A DNA stretch of 64,000 bases, from NCBI GenBank assembly GCA_022009855.1, contig CP091727.1, positions 4,712,001 through 4,776,000 of the forward strand, in the 5' to 3' direction. This DNA is from Lentisphaeria bacterium (GTDB lineage Bacteria; Verrucomicrobiota; Lentisphaeria; Victivallales; Victivallaceae). Position 1 is the first letter of the stretch. Each line of letters begins with the position of its first letter. Shown piece by piece: positions 42,239 through 52,769 of this stretch. The position numbers were made by a program, and so were the translations under genes. Under the pieces are notes generated by a model. That model was not told the origin of the DNA. It worked only from the letters and a program-made list of their open reading frames with translations, and searched no databases.

Positions 42239-42373
42239 TGCCGTCGTCGTCTCCCGTGGAATTTGAAAGAATCCGCTTCAATGGTATCTTTTCATAATAT
42301 ATCTCCCGTCCGCCATTTTTTCAACCGGCAGACGGGAGACAGGAGAGATTCGGGCAAACCGACCGCAGTCAGC

Positions 42374-43726
42374 TTACCGGAAGAAACGAGGATCGATCTC
42401 GCTGCGGAGCGCCTCGAAGAGTTCATCGGTCATCGCCTGAATCTCATCGAGACCGAGCTTCGACTGCGTGTTCGGGTCGGCGGCAATCGCGTGGAAGATC
42501 GCCCGACGGTCGCAATTGAGCGCCCCCTGCGCCCCCATGAGCTGAACGTTGATCATGCCGCGATTGAGGCAGGCGAGCTGTTCGGGATAGTTTTCGACCC
42601 GGCCCGGGAAGATGCCGCCGCCGTTGACCAGGCAGGGGACTTCGACACAGCACTCCGGCGGGAGCGACGGAATCAATCCGTGATTCATCACGTTCAGGTT
42701 GGCGGTGAACGAATGGTTTTTCTCGATCGCCGCAATCACCTGCACCCCGTATTCGGCACTCGGCTTGAGGTCGAGCTCCTTGGTTCCGGCAAGGTAGGCC
42801 TTGAGGTCGTTTTCGTTGCGGACCTGAAGCCCCTTGCAGAGGACCACCGACGCCCCGGTGACGCCGGAACTCATCGTGTTCCAGTCGAGCCCGTCCTCGA
42901 TCTTCGGGAAGTCGTTACTGCAGAACTTGTCGATGAGATCCTGCCGCTTGCGGATGTAGGGGATGTATTCGCTGCCGTGGCCGCTCGACTCGGTCGGGAA
43001 GTAGTCGAAGTGGCGTAAGAGTTCGAAACGCACCTTGTCGCGCTTGTAGATCTCCGGAATGTCGAGGCACTTCTTCAACTCCGGATAGAGGTCGCGACCG
43101 TCGGCTTCCAGTTTGAGCATGAACGCCTGATGGTTGACCCCGGCGGCGAAGAAGTGCAGCTTCTCATACGGCACCTTGAGCCAGTTGGCGATCTGCCTCG
43201 AAGTGTGCTGCACGCTGTGGCAGAGGCCGACCACCTTGACCGTCTTCGCCCGGCGGGAGAGCGCGATGGTGTTCATCGACATCGGGTTGACGTAGTTGAG
43301 CAGATAGGCGCCGGGGCACTCCTCCTCCATCACATCGAGCACTTCAAAGAGGTCGCGCAGCGTGCGCAGCCCGCGGAAGACGCCGCCGGGCCCGAGCGTG
43401 TCGGAAACCACCTGATCGACGCCGTACTTCATCGGAATACTGTATTCCAGCTCCTGATGGTGGATCGTGCCACAGCGGAAGATGGTGATGACGTAGTCCG
43501 CGCCGCGGACCGCCTGCCGCAGATCAGTGGTGGTTTCCGGATGGAATTCGACGCCGAGTTTCTTTGCGATCAGTCCGCCGATGGTGGCGGCGTGGGCAAG
43601 TCGCCCGGCATCGATGTCCATCAGGGTGAGCTGGTGGTGACGCAGCTCCTCATCGAGCAGGATATCCTTCATGAAATTCTGCGCGAAAATCACGCCGCCG
43701 GCACCGACAAGAACAATTTTCGACAT
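42374..43726 (-). CDS. Alpha-galactosidase/alpha-glucosidase, GH4 family
   Basis: 450 residues, intact, ATG behind AAAGGAG. NAD-binding fold at the N-terminus (MSKIVLVGAGGVIFAQNFMK), MelA-type motifs RGADYVITIFRCGTIHHQE and LLNYVNPMSMNTIALSRRA, manganese ligands in GLCHSVQHTSRQ (Cys, His) and GVNHQAFMLKLE. GH4 enzymes use NAD+ oxidation at C3 with a divalent metal, not a retaining or inverting acid pair. Sequence is closest in style to MelA alpha-galactosidases, but alpha-glucosidase or galacturonidase activity cannot be excluded. Divergent from an AraC regulator gene 128 bp away, which probably controls it. Confidence 0.88.
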   Translation of the reverse strand: MSKIVLVGAGGVIFAQNFMKDILLDEELRHHQLTLMDIDAGRLAHAATIGGLIAKKLGVEFHPETTTDLRQAVRGADYVITIFRCGTIHHQELEYSIPMKYGVDQVVSDTLGPGGVFRGLRTLRDLFEVLDVMEEECPGAYLLNYVNPMSMNTIALSRRAKTVKVVGLCHSVQHTSRQIANWLKVPYEKLHFFAAGVNHQAFMLKLEADGRDLYPELKKCLDIPEIYKRDKVRFELLRHFDYFPTESSGHGSEYIPYIRKRQDLIDKFCSNDFPKIEDGLDWNTMSSGVTGASVVLCKGLQVRNENDLKAYLAGTKELDLKPSAEYGVQVIAAIEKNHSFTANLNVMNHGLIPSLPPECCVEVPCLVNGGGIFPGRVENYPEQLACLNRGMINVQLMGAQGALNCDRRAIFHAIAADPNTQSKLGLDEIQAMTDELFEALRSEIDPRFFR

Positions 43727-43757
43727 GGTTGGCTCTCCTTTTTCCTATATTGCGGAA

Positions 43758-43785
43758 TTGCATTTTTGCGGTCCTGTGTTATACT
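43758..43785 (+). promoter_or_regulatory. Sigma70-type promoter for the AraC-family gene
   Basis: -35 TTGCAT (43758-43763), 16-bp spacer, -10 TATACT (43780-43785), about 70 bp before the AraC-family start and inside the 128-bp divergent region shared with the GH4 gene. Divergent regulation from this region is likely. Confidence 0.5.
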
Positions 43786-43854
43786 ATATCTCATAGAACA
43801 TCAAGTTGACAATAAAAATTTTGCGTTAAAAATAGAACTTTTGGGGCAAAAGAC

Positions 43855-44688
43855 ATGCAGGAACGGAAACGTCATCCGGGTCGGATGGGAATCCATCGGG
43901 CGGACCCCAACACCTTGCAGAACATTCCGCTGCCGATCTACCCGCGCTCCCTCGGGAACTTCCTGGTGCCGGGCGATTATGTCGAGCTGGTTCCGGAGGG
44001 AACGAAGAATTTCGTGCAGTTCTTCTGGTGCGTCGACGGCGAAGGGGAGTTCGAGCTGGAGGGCACACCGGTAACGGTGCGCGCCGGCGACTGCTTCTAC
44101 CACCTGCCGATGGAGCCGCATGTTCACCGCGCCCATTCGAACCTGTGGGAATACCGCTGGATCGCGTTCGACGGCCCGGCGGCGCGGGAGTTCATGCTCT
44201 CCTATCAGTATCCGCGCACCGCGTTTCACGCGGGCGGCTGTCCGCACGAGCTCTTTCTCGAACTGGAAACCTGGATGCGTGAAATGAGTCCCTACAGCTG
44301 GCGGCAGATGGTATCGGTCATCTGCGCGATTCTCGCCCGCGCAGGGGGGAGGAACGACGACACCACCCGGGAGGGGCGGGTCGTGACCGAAGCGATCCGG
44401 ATCTGCCGGGAACGCTTCTCCGATCCCGATCTCAACGTCAACCGCCTGGCCGACGAGCTGGCAATGGACCGCTCCACGCTGCGCCGCATCTTTCAGTCGA
44501 AGATGCGAATGACTCCGTCGGACTATCTGGCAAAACTGCGGATCCAGCACGCGCTCTCGCTGCTGGACCAGACCCGGCTCCCGCTGGCGGAGGTCGCTGA
44601 TCGCTCCGGATTTTCCGATGTCAGCTACTTCTGCCGGGTGATCCGCCGCGCCGTCGGCGTCAGTCCCGGCAGCTTCCGTGCTCATTGA
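43855..44688 (+). CDS. AraC-family transcriptional regulator
   Basis: 277 residues, intact. An N-terminal cupin-like sensor (FFWCVDGEGEFELEGTPVTV, AGDCFYHLPMEPHVHRAHSN) precedes a C-terminal double HTH: LNVNRLADELAMDRSTLRRI, MRMTPSDYLAKLRIQHALSL, and DRSGFSDVSYFCRVIRRAVG. Typical of regulators of sugar-use genes; the divergent GH4 alpha-galactosidase gene is the obvious target, activated when its sugar binds the cupin. Confidence 0.88.
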   Translation: MQERKRHPGRMGIHRADPNTLQNIPLPIYPRSLGNFLVPGDYVELVPEGTKNFVQFFWCVDGEGEFELEGTPVTVRAGDCFYHLPMEPHVHRAHSNLWEYRWIAFDGPAAREFMLSYQYPRTAFHAGGCPHELFLELETWMREMSPYSWRQMVSVICAILARAGGRNDDTTREGRVVTEAIRICRERFSDPDLNVNRLADELAMDRSTLRRIFQSKMRMTPSDYLAKLRIQHALSLLDQTRLPLAEVADRSGFSDVSYFCRVIRRAVGVSPGSFRAH

Positions 44689-44742
44689 CATTTCCCCCTC
44701 CGCAGAACGCCTCAAAAAATGAAAAAAAATCGCGCTGCGGCC

Positions 44743-44771
44743 TTGTATTCTGAAAAAAGCATTACTATATT
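44743..44771 (+). promoter_or_regulatory. Sigma70-type promoter of the second GH locus
   Basis: -35 TTGTAT (44743-44748), 17-bp spacer, -10 TATATT (44766-44771), just upstream of the GntR/LacI regulator gene. Confidence 0.55.
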
Positions 44772-44784
44772 ACCTTAAAAATAA

Positions 44785-45823
44785 ATGAAGCGAGTGACGC
44801 ATATGGCGCGAAAAACGATCTTCCATTCCCTTCTCGGAGAGCTGGAGCAGCGCATCGGCCGCCTGCCGGCGGGAACCATTCTCCCGGCGGAACAGGCACT
44901 CGCCGACGAATATGGCGTGAGCAAGCCCACATTGCGGCGGGCGCTCGCAGAGCTCGCAGAGCACGGCCTCATCGCCAAGGAGAACGGCATCGGCAGCGTG
45001 GTTATCGGCGCAAGAAGCGCCATGCGGCGTGAACTCATCTTTTTGTGCAACAACCTCAACTTCTACTCCACCACCCTCTCGACATTCGCCGCAAGAGTGC
45101 GACAGGAGAACTATTTTCTCTCCATCGTGCCGCTCGACGGCGACGCCTTCACCCAGGAGCAGATCATCCGGACCGCCATCGAGCAATCCCCTTACGGCAT
45201 CGCTGTTTCCGCCGACCAGACCCACAACGATCTGCCGATCTACCGGGAGCTGGCCTCCGGTCCCATTCCCACCGTGTTCCTCTGTCGTCTGCCCGGCGGC
45301 GTGGAAAGCGGTTCGCTGGCCATCATCGACAATCGCCGGGAGTTCTGCCGGATCGTCCAGCGCCTCTACCGCGAAGGATGCCGCAAATTCGCCTTCTTCA
45401 CCGATATTCCGCCTTCGGTCGAGGTGGTGCAGGAGCGTTTTGCAGGCTTCCTCGACGGCATGCGCCGCTGTCGGCTGAAGCCGCAGGAAACCCTGCTCTG
45501 CCTCCGTCCAGAACAGCAACAGGAGTTTCTGCTCCGCTTCTCCGGCCCCGGTGCCCCCGACGCGGTCTGCTGCCACAACGACCGGAGCGCGCTGGAACTT
45601 ATGAAACTTTTGCGCGCAAGAGGGATCGACTATTCGAAAATCCGCTTCACCGGATACGACAATCTATCACTGCTGCGTTTTCTCCCCCCAGAAACTGCTC
45701 ACCGCGGAACTGCCGCTTGCCGAACTGGGGAAAGCCGCGGCGGAAATCCTTCTGCGCCAGATCGAAAACCGAAGTTTCAAGCCGGTCTGCAAACGGCTTC
45801 CCGCAAGAATCAAGGAGAGTTAA
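44785..45823 (+). CDS. GntR-HTH / LacI-type sugar-binding regulator
   Basis: The N-terminal winged helix is GntR type (LPAGTILPAEQALADEYGVS, KPTLRRALAELAEHGLIAKE) and is fused to a periplasmic-binding-protein-like sensor (ELIFLCNNLNFYSTTLSTFA, CRKFAFFTDIPPSVEVVQER, PDAVCCHNDRSALELMKLL, FTGYDNL), the AraR/LacI arrangement. One indel near 45690 restores LTAELPLAELGKAAAEILLR and a stop at 45821. Start 44785 or 44803. About 345 residues. First gene of a locus with a pseudopilin and a giant GH. Confidence 0.8.
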
Positions 45824-45917
45824 GGCATTTTTTACCGCAACCTTTAAAATAAAAAATAAAAAACATCAGCAAAAAGTCGATTCGCGACCCAAACGACAAA
45901 ACAGGGAGGTTGAATTT

Positions 45918-46616
45918 ATGAAACAGAGTTTCCGTTCCGTCATGTTCACGCTTATCGAACTCCTGATCGTTGTCGCCATCATCGCGATTCTGGCGGCGCT
46001 GCTGCTGCCGGCGCTCAACAAGGCACGCGACCGCGCCCGGACCATCAACTGCCTCAACAATCAGAAGGAACTCGCCCGGGTCATGCACTTTTACGCGAAC
46101 GACTACAAGAACTACAGCGTCACCCGCCAAAATAACAAACCGTGGCCGAACTGGCTGGTCGACTACCGTTACGTCAGAACGCTCCGGGAGCCGTTCCTCT
46201 TCTGCCCGACCCTCAAAGATCAATCGATGAACAACAGCGCACCGCAATGGCGCACCTACGGGCACCACTACATCACCTATCCTGCCCATCACGAATTCTG
46301 GATGGAACGGGGATTCGGCCGATTCGCAATCATCGATGACGGTGGTGCAAGTCTGTTTTTTCATCTTGCTGGCGTAAAGAATCCCTCTCAACTGCCTCAC
46401 TTCGCCGACACGGTCAATCTCAACTTCTCCCCTCCCCTCGGCAGCTGGATGTGCCCTCTGCGTGATCCGAACGGCAAAGAAACGATCTCCTTCCATCACT
46501 CCGGAAACTGCAACATCGTCTTTGTAGACGGGCATGCGGCGACACACTCGCCGCGGGAAACCAAAGAACTGGGCGCCCTGCAAGGCGCGATCAATGGAGT
46601 GGGAACGTTGCTGTAA
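45918..46616 (+). CDS. Pseudopilin-like protein with H-X9-DG motif
   Basis: ATG 45918 behind GGGAGG. Type II pseudopilin N-terminus MKQSFRSVMFTLIELLIVVA with the prepilin-peptidase site before Phe and Glu+5. The C-terminal motif HSGNCNIVFVDG is exactly His-X9-Asp-Gly. 232 residues, intact. The mature middle is rich in aromatic and Pro residues. It lies 95 bp after the regulator and 24 bp before the giant secreted GH, the same order as the pseudopilin at 23930-24673 in the other locus. Function in enzyme export or display is inferred only. Confidence 0.82.
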   Translation: MKQSFRSVMFTLIELLIVVAIIAILAALLLPALNKARDRARTINCLNNQKELARVMHFYANDYKNYSVTRQNNKPWPNWLVDYRYVRTLREPFLFCPTLKDQSMNNSAPQWRTYGHHYITYPAHHEFWMERGFGRFAIIDDGGASLFFHLAGVKNPSQLPHFADTVNLNFSPPLGSWMCPLRDPNGKETISFHHSGNCNIVFVDGHAATHSPRETKELGALQGAINGVGTLL

Positions 46617-46639
46617 GTTCGAAGGGATGGAGAAACAAT

Positions 46640-49600
46640 ATGCACTTGAAATGTTCTTTTCTTTCCGCCTGTCTCATCGTTTCCTGCGGACTCTCCGCCG
46701 GAACGCTGGACTTTGCCAAACTGTCTCCGGCGGAACTTGTCCTGCCGCTCCAGGCGAAAGGACAGAGTGTCGAAGCCGACACCGCCGACGGCCGCCCGGC
46801 GCTCCTCCTGGAGTGGAACTGCAGAGAGGCTCGCTGGTTCAGCCTCAACTACAAACGCTCCCCGCGCCTGCCGGAGTTCGACCGCGCAGAGTTCTCGCTG
46901 GAGTTTTTTCGCCCGCAGGAGTCAACCGTCCGCCGGGCAAGTCTTCTGCTGGCCGACCGTGACAACGAAGTCTTCCAGCTCACCACGCCGCTTCCCGCCG
47001 GAAAACGCGGCTGGGAAACGGTGAAATTCACTTTTGACCCCAAAGCGATCAAGGGGAATGTCTGGGGAGGAAAAAAGAAGAACCGTATTCCCGACTTCCC
47101 GCTCCGCATCGTCGGAGTCACCTGCAGTTACGCCGCGACGCAGGGAATCGAATCCGCCGCGCTAGGCAAGCTGACGTGGGAACTCTCCCCCGGCTCCCCG
47201 GCGGCAGCCCCTCCGCCACCGTACTGCCGCCAGGAAGGGAACTGGTCGATTTCAGCACGCTTCTCGATTCTGAAATCAATCCCCGGCTCGGCAGCGGAAA
47301 AATGGTGACGGCACGACACGACACCTTCGACGGCCGCCCCGGCCTCGCCCTCCGCCGGAAGGATTCCGCCTCCCCCGGTACGCCATCGGCCTGCTGCAAG
47401 CGATCGAACTTTCGGAGTTCGACCGTGCGGAACTCACACTGGAACTCTTTCGCCAAACCGGTTCCGGCGCGGGCGGCGTCGCCGTCACCGTCTCCGACCG
47501 AAACGGCAGGTACACCTCGCTCTACGCCCCGCTTCCCCGTGCGAAAGGGGGGTGGGAGACACACCGCTTTTCCATGGATCATCGGAAACTCACGAAAACC
47601 ATCAACGGCAAGTTACATCCACCTGCCTTTCCATTGCGCCTGCAGAGTATCGTATGCAACTCGTTGCCGTCGAAAGAGGATACCCCTATCGCACTGGGAA
47701 AACTCATGGTTCATCCGCTTTCCGCCCCGCTGGAAGCGTCGGTGGAGACCGGTGACGAACTGCATCTGGTTTTGCCGGGCAAAGAGAAACAGGTCCGCCT
47801 TCAGCTTCGCAATCCCGGTACCTCTCCCCGAAGCGTCACCGCCGCCTTTCGCCTGTTCGATCCGGACGACCGGCTCCTGCAGGAAAAGAGTGGAGATTTT
47901 CAGATTGCCGGAGCCGCTGTACAGGCCATCCCCCTCCCCCGCCGGAGCGGTTCGGCGTCTACACCGTCAAACTCACGCTGAAAGAGAAGGATTCGCTCCG
48001 TCATGAGACCCTGCGCTACGCCCGGCTCGATCCAGCCGGAACGACACAAGGCGGCGTCGACGGTTTCATCTTCGGCATCTGCTCCCATCTTCAGCGCTAC
48101 CCCGCCCATGAACGGCGGATGATGGCGCGCGCCGCCGCACTGTGCGGGGCCAAGCTGCTGCGGGTTTCGCTGGAGTCACACCGGCTCCAGCCGCGGCATG
48201 GCGAATGGACCTTCGGCACCTACGACCATATCGCGGAACTGCTGCGCGAGAATCACATCGAATTCGCCCCCATCTTCCTCGGCCTCCCCTCCTGGGCGGT
48301 CGCCTCCGACTACCGTCAGGCGGTAAAGAGCAACAGTACCCGCGGGCGGCGCCCCGACTATAAACTCTGGGAGGAGTATGTGCGGAAGGTTGCCGAACAC
48401 TACCGCTCCGACCTCCGGTTCGCGGAGGTCTGGAACGAGCCCGACCTCATCGGATTCGCCAACTTCACGCCGGAGGAGTATCTGCAATTGCTGAAGATCA
48501 GCTCTTCGGTTTTACGAAAAACCATCCCCGGCATCACCGTCATCAGCGCCGGATTCGCCTCGCCCGACCTCAATCCGCCGGAGCGCACCGCCGATCCGCA
48601 CTATGTGCGTAAATGCGTCGAAGGCGGCCGGGGGGCTTTACGATCTCTTTGCCGTACACATGCACACTCGTCCAGAGCGCTACCGCGAATACTACGTCAA
48701 AAATCTGCTCCGTTTTCGGCAGGAGCTCAACGACACCACCCCATGGTACTCCAACGAGACCGCCCTCGCCTCGTTCGGCGAGATCTCCGAGCTGAATCAG
48801 GCCGAGACGCTCTTTTGAACCTCTTCTGCGCCTGGAACAACGGCGCGGCAGGCTACAACTGGTACAACCTGCGCAACATCAAGGAGGATCCGGGAGACCC
48901 CGAAGCGAACTACGGCATGCTCACCTGGGATTTTCAGCCCAAGAAGGTCTACGCCGCCTACAACACACTCGCCCGTTACTTTCGCGGAGCAAAACTGGTC
49001 CGGCACAGCGAAAGCACCCCCTCTTCCACGCCGCCGACGGCAGCTGGCTGATTCCCTGCTCCACGACGGAAGAACGGAACCGGCATGCCCTGCTGCTCTT
49101 CACCGGCATCCGCGGCGAAGCCACCCGGATCGACCTCTGGGGCAACCGGGAGAAACTCCCCGTTTCCGGCGGAATCGCCCTGCTGAAATCCACCGGACAT
49201 CCGGCCATTCTGCAGGTGAAGGGGCAGCCGACGCCTCCGGAACCGGCAGGCGAACTGCTCCGGGTTGCCCCGAACTTCCGCCTCCTCCCGGGAAGGGAAG
49301 TGAAGAGCAGCATCGAATGCCGAAACCCCGCCCGAATCCCGCTGAAACTCGCACTCGCCTTCCATGCGCCGACCGGACTTGCGGTCACACCAGCAAGCCG
49401 CACGGTGACGATTCCTCCCGGAGAAACCCGTTCGCTTTCCTTCGCGTTCCGCGCGGAGAAAGAGTGCCGCGCCGACGCACTGAAACTCGACGTCACCGCG
49501 GGAACTCTCTGGAAGGGTTCCCTGCCGCTGCGGCTGGAAACCGTCATTCCGATTCCGGCAGGCAACTTCAGCCGGGGAGCCGCAGTTCCGCGTGAACCGG

Positions 49601-50146
49601 CCGGAACAGGTGACCTCCTTCGTTTCGGTCGAAGATGCGACGGCGTCGCTCCAATGGAAGGGTCCGGCGGACCTGAGCGCCGAACTCTCCCTCGCCCGCG
49701 GTGACCGGGAGCTGCGGCTCCGGTTCCGCGTGCGTGACGACATCCACCATCAGCCCTTCTCCGGGCGCGAAGTGTGGCAGGGGGACAATATCCAGCTCGG
49801 TCTGCAACTGCCGCGCCAGAACGGGCAGTGGGAGCTCGGCTTCACCCGCCTCGCCGACGGGAAACCGGAGCTCTTCGTATGGCTCCACCCCGAAGGGTAC
49901 GATCCGGAGAAATGCGCCCGAGAGATCCGTCTCTCCACCCGGCGAAACGAATCCGCCCGGGAAACCGTCTACGAAGCGATCATTCCCTTCCGCGCCATCG
50001 GACTCACCGAGGAGATCGGCCTGGAGGGATTTCGGTTCAGCTTCCTGGTCAACGACAATGACGGAACCTGCCGGGAAAGTGCGATCTCCGCCTCGCCAGG
50101 CATGCTGATCAAGGACTCCTCCCGCTATCCGACGGTCTGTTTCTGA
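46640..50146 (+). CDS. Giant secreted clan GH-A glycoside hydrolase with duplicated N-terminal domain and CBM9-like C-terminus
   Basis: Signal peptide MHLKCSFLSACLIVSCGLSA. Two homologous N-terminal beta domains follow: FDRAEFSLEFFRP ... GKRGWETVKFTFDPK and FDRAELTLELFRQ ... AKGGWETHRFSMDHR. Then a (beta/alpha)8 barrel with RFAEVWNEPDLIGF (acid/base Glu) and TTPWYSNETALASF (nucleophile Glu), as in GH39-like enzymes; an Ig-like region; and a C-terminal CBM9-like domain (RLRFRVRDDIHHQPFSG, VWQGDNIQLGLQLPRQNGQW). Frame changes near 47240-47380, 47940, 48635, 48815, 49015 and 49590. About 1,165 residues. Probably cleaves an extracellular polysaccharide. Exact GH family uncertain. Confidence 0.72.
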
Positions 50147-50169
50147 GGAATCCCGCGCGAATCAAAAGG

Positions 50170-51953
50170 GGCTGTTGCAAAACCTCATAAGGTATGCGAC
50201 AGCCCTTTTTTTTTGAATCTCGGTAAAATTGTGTATAATAAGGCTATGATCGGGAGATGACCATGGCCTATTTTACAAATTTTCAGGACTATTTGTTTCT
50301 TTGCTCAGATCTATCCTCTGAGGAAAAGCAAAAACTCGATAATTATCTCAGGATTTTAGAGTACTCAGGCGTAGGTCGAATAATAGCAGAAACAGTTACT
50401 AAAAGCATCGAAAAAGGCGGAAGACCATCTCATAATCCGTTTCGTTTATTTTCCGCCATACTATTTGCATTTTCTAAACATTCGGGAAGTCTTCGGCGCA
50501 TTGAAGACAGCATTCGATTCGATACACGTTTTATGTATTTGATGGAACAAAAGGTTCCGTCATATTCCACAATTTCAGGTTTTGCAACAACGTAGTTGTT
50601 GCAAGACAGCGGGAAATATTCTCATGTATCATGAAAGAGATTGTTCAAAAAATATAACATTGACATATCTGAAGTCTTTATCGATGGAACAAAGCTTGAA
50701 GCCAATGCCAACAAATATAAATTCGTCTGGAAGCCTAGAAAAAAGCATGATAAGCTAAACGAAGGCCTCAGATTGATTATTTCTGCCTATTTTCATTTGC
50801 CGCCAGGGAAAAAAGAATTTATATCGAAAGAAGTAGCTCAATTTCTCTCTATGCTCAAACAGGAAATTACAGATAGAAACATTCCAATTGTAAGTGGTTC
50901 AGGGCATCGACAGACGCAGATTGTCAAAGATTATCATTCATTGGAGAAAATGTTACTGAAAACATTGCAATATGAAGAAATTGAAGCGATTTGCGGCACG
51001 GAACGAAATTCTTATTACAAAACAGACAAAGATGCAACAGCAATGTGTTTGAAAACGGATTATTATTCAGGTCTCGGAAGTAACATGCATGCCGCGTATT
51101 CTCTTCAAATTGTAGTTTCGAAAGGACTGATTCTAGATTACCTTTGTGTCACAAGATAGATCCGACAGTAAAACTTTTATACCTCTACTTGACAACTATC
51201 ATGCTGACTATGGCTTTTTTCCGGAAAAGTTATGCGCAGACAGTGGATATGGTTCATTGGATAACTACAGGTATATGGCTGCTGAGGGCATAGAAAACTA
51301 TGTCAAACCGCAGATTTGGCAGAAGATGGTTCGCGGAGAATATATCGATCTATACAGTTTCGATGAAGAACAAAACTTGATTTGTTTGAACGGCAGGAAA
51401 GCAGTTAAACTTGATACGTATAGAACTCACTCCAGAGGGAAAGAGACCAAGTTTTATCATATTGAAAATTGCAACGAATGTAAATTTAAACCATTTTGTA
51501 TGAGATGTGTTGCTGATAAAGAACGCCAAGATAGAGTTTTTGAGGTATGCTATGAACTATATGAATTCAAGAAACAAGCCGTACAAAATTTGCTTTCGCC
51601 GAAAGGAATTGAAATGCGCATCAACCGTTCATCCCAAGTAGAAGGAGCTTTCGGCGTAATAAAGCAGGATATGGATTATGAAAGGGTCAGACGAAAAGGT
51701 CTCGATAATGTCAGTGCCGAGTGTATGCTCGTTTGTCTGGGATATAACATCCGCAAATTATTTTCTTTTTTTCGAAGGAAAAGGCAAAACGGATTACTGG
51801 ATTGCTCCTGCGGATCTTGAACCGGAAGTTCCAAAGAAAGCTAATCTGAAAAGACTCATGAAGAAGCAAATAATGGGGCAAAATGAAATGCTGAGAGAGT
51901 CTTATAAATATGGGAAAAGGGCGGCTGCAAAACTATGAGGTTTTGCAACAGCC
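50170..51953 (+). mobile_element. IS1182-like insertion sequence
   Basis: Perfect 20-bp terminal inverted repeats, GGCTGTTGCAAAACCTCATA at 50170-50189 and its complement at 51934-51953, enclose one transposase gene whose stop lies inside the right repeat. No convincing target duplication is visible. Base composition is much more A+T rich than the flanking genes. Inserted 24 bp after the giant GH stop. Confidence 0.85.
50257..51938 (+). CDS. IS1182-family transposase (frameshifted as read)
   Basis: N-terminal IS1182 domain (RIIAETVTKSIEKGGRPSHN, LFSAILFAFSKHSGSLRRIE), DDE Asp in SEVFIDGTKLEANANKYKFV, second Asp in FFPEKLCADSGYGSLDNYRY, Cys cluster NCNECKFKPFCMRC, and the Glu region RINRSSQVEGAFGVIKQDMD followed by the YNIRKLF helix. 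Frame changes near 50590, 50652 (A run), 51150 and 51775 break it; with these corrected it is about 560 residues. Start ATG 50257 or 50263. Confidence 0.85.
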
Positions 51954-52131
51954 TCTATGCACCACGCCTTCAAGGCGATGTTACCGGCAGCCCGACACGG
52001 GCTTTGAAAAAATTCGCCAATCGCAACAAATTCACAGGCCGCCGCTAAAGCGGCCAACCAACCTTTTTCTTGTAATAGCCTATTTGAAAAGAAATAGGCC
52101 CCCTGCTATGCAGGCAGAGTTCTTCTGCCTT
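51954..52131. other. Non-coding flank of the IS200-like element, hairpin-rich
   Basis: Contains the 12-mer AATTCGCCAATC at 52011-52022, matched by its exact complement at 52614-52625 on the other side of tnpA, and the hairpin GGCCGC-loop-GCGGCC at 52037-52055, the kind of imperfect palindrome TnpA recognises at IS200/IS605 ends. No ORF. Confidence 0.45.
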
Positions 52132-52589
52132 TTAATTCTTGCTACCCGTAAACGGGTCTATGTACTCCCTAAACGTTAATTGCTCCATTGCCTGATCCTC
52201 TGCCAGTTGATTTTGAATATAAGCGGCAATCGCATGAGTATCTGCTCCGGCTGTATTAACATAATAACCTCTGCACCAGAAATGCCGATTCCCGTATTTA
52301 TATTTCAAATTCGCATGGCGATCAAAGATCATCAGAGAACTTTTTCCTTTCAAATACCCTACAAATTGAGACACACTCAAATTGGGAGGGATACTTACCA
52401 ACATATGAATATGATCAGGGCAAGCTTCGGCCTCTAGTATTTCTACCTTTTTCAATTCACATAATTGACGTAGAATTCTCCCGATATCTTTTTAATTTGA
52501 TTATAGATCACTTGTCGACGATATTTGGGGGCAAATACAATGTGATACTTGCATTTCCAGCTCGTGTGTGATAATTTGTCAATTGACAT
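52132..52589 (-). CDS. tnpA: IS200-family TnpA (Y1 HUH transposase)
   Basis: ATG 52589 (MSIDKLSHTSWKCKYHIVFA), one A missing near 52488 before DIGRILRQLCELKKVEILEA. HUH motif in CPDHIHMLVSIPPN, then SVSQFVGYLKGKSSLMIFDR, HFWCRGYYVNTAG and catalytic-Tyr region AIAAYIQNQL. About 152 residues, the standard size. Single-strand transposase acting on hairpin ends; no tnpB accompanies it. Confidence 0.87.
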
Positions 52590-52722
52590 TTGAGACTCCG
52601 TTCTATTATTTGTGATTGGCGAATTACAATACTATAGCACGGAGTTTCTTTTCTCGCCTTGAAGCTGAAGCTGTTCGGCTACATACCGGCACAGCCGGTA
52701 GTTTTTTGCGCTGAAGCAATAT

Positions 52723-52754
52723 AAAAAACGCGGGAGCGGCTCCCCGCTCCCGCG
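52723..52754 (-). terminator. Terminator of ilvD
   Basis: Stem CGCGGGAGCGG / CCGCTCCCGCG with CTC-type loop at 52729-52754; on the minus strand it is followed by T6 (complement of 52723-52728). It lies 16 bp beyond the ilvD stop. Confidence 0.85.
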
Positions 52755-52769
52755 AAACGACACCACAGC

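Noticed and set aside
50170..51953. Target-site duplication of the IS1182-like element
   Set aside because: Flanks (ATCAAAA on the left, TCTATGC on the right) share no direct repeat.
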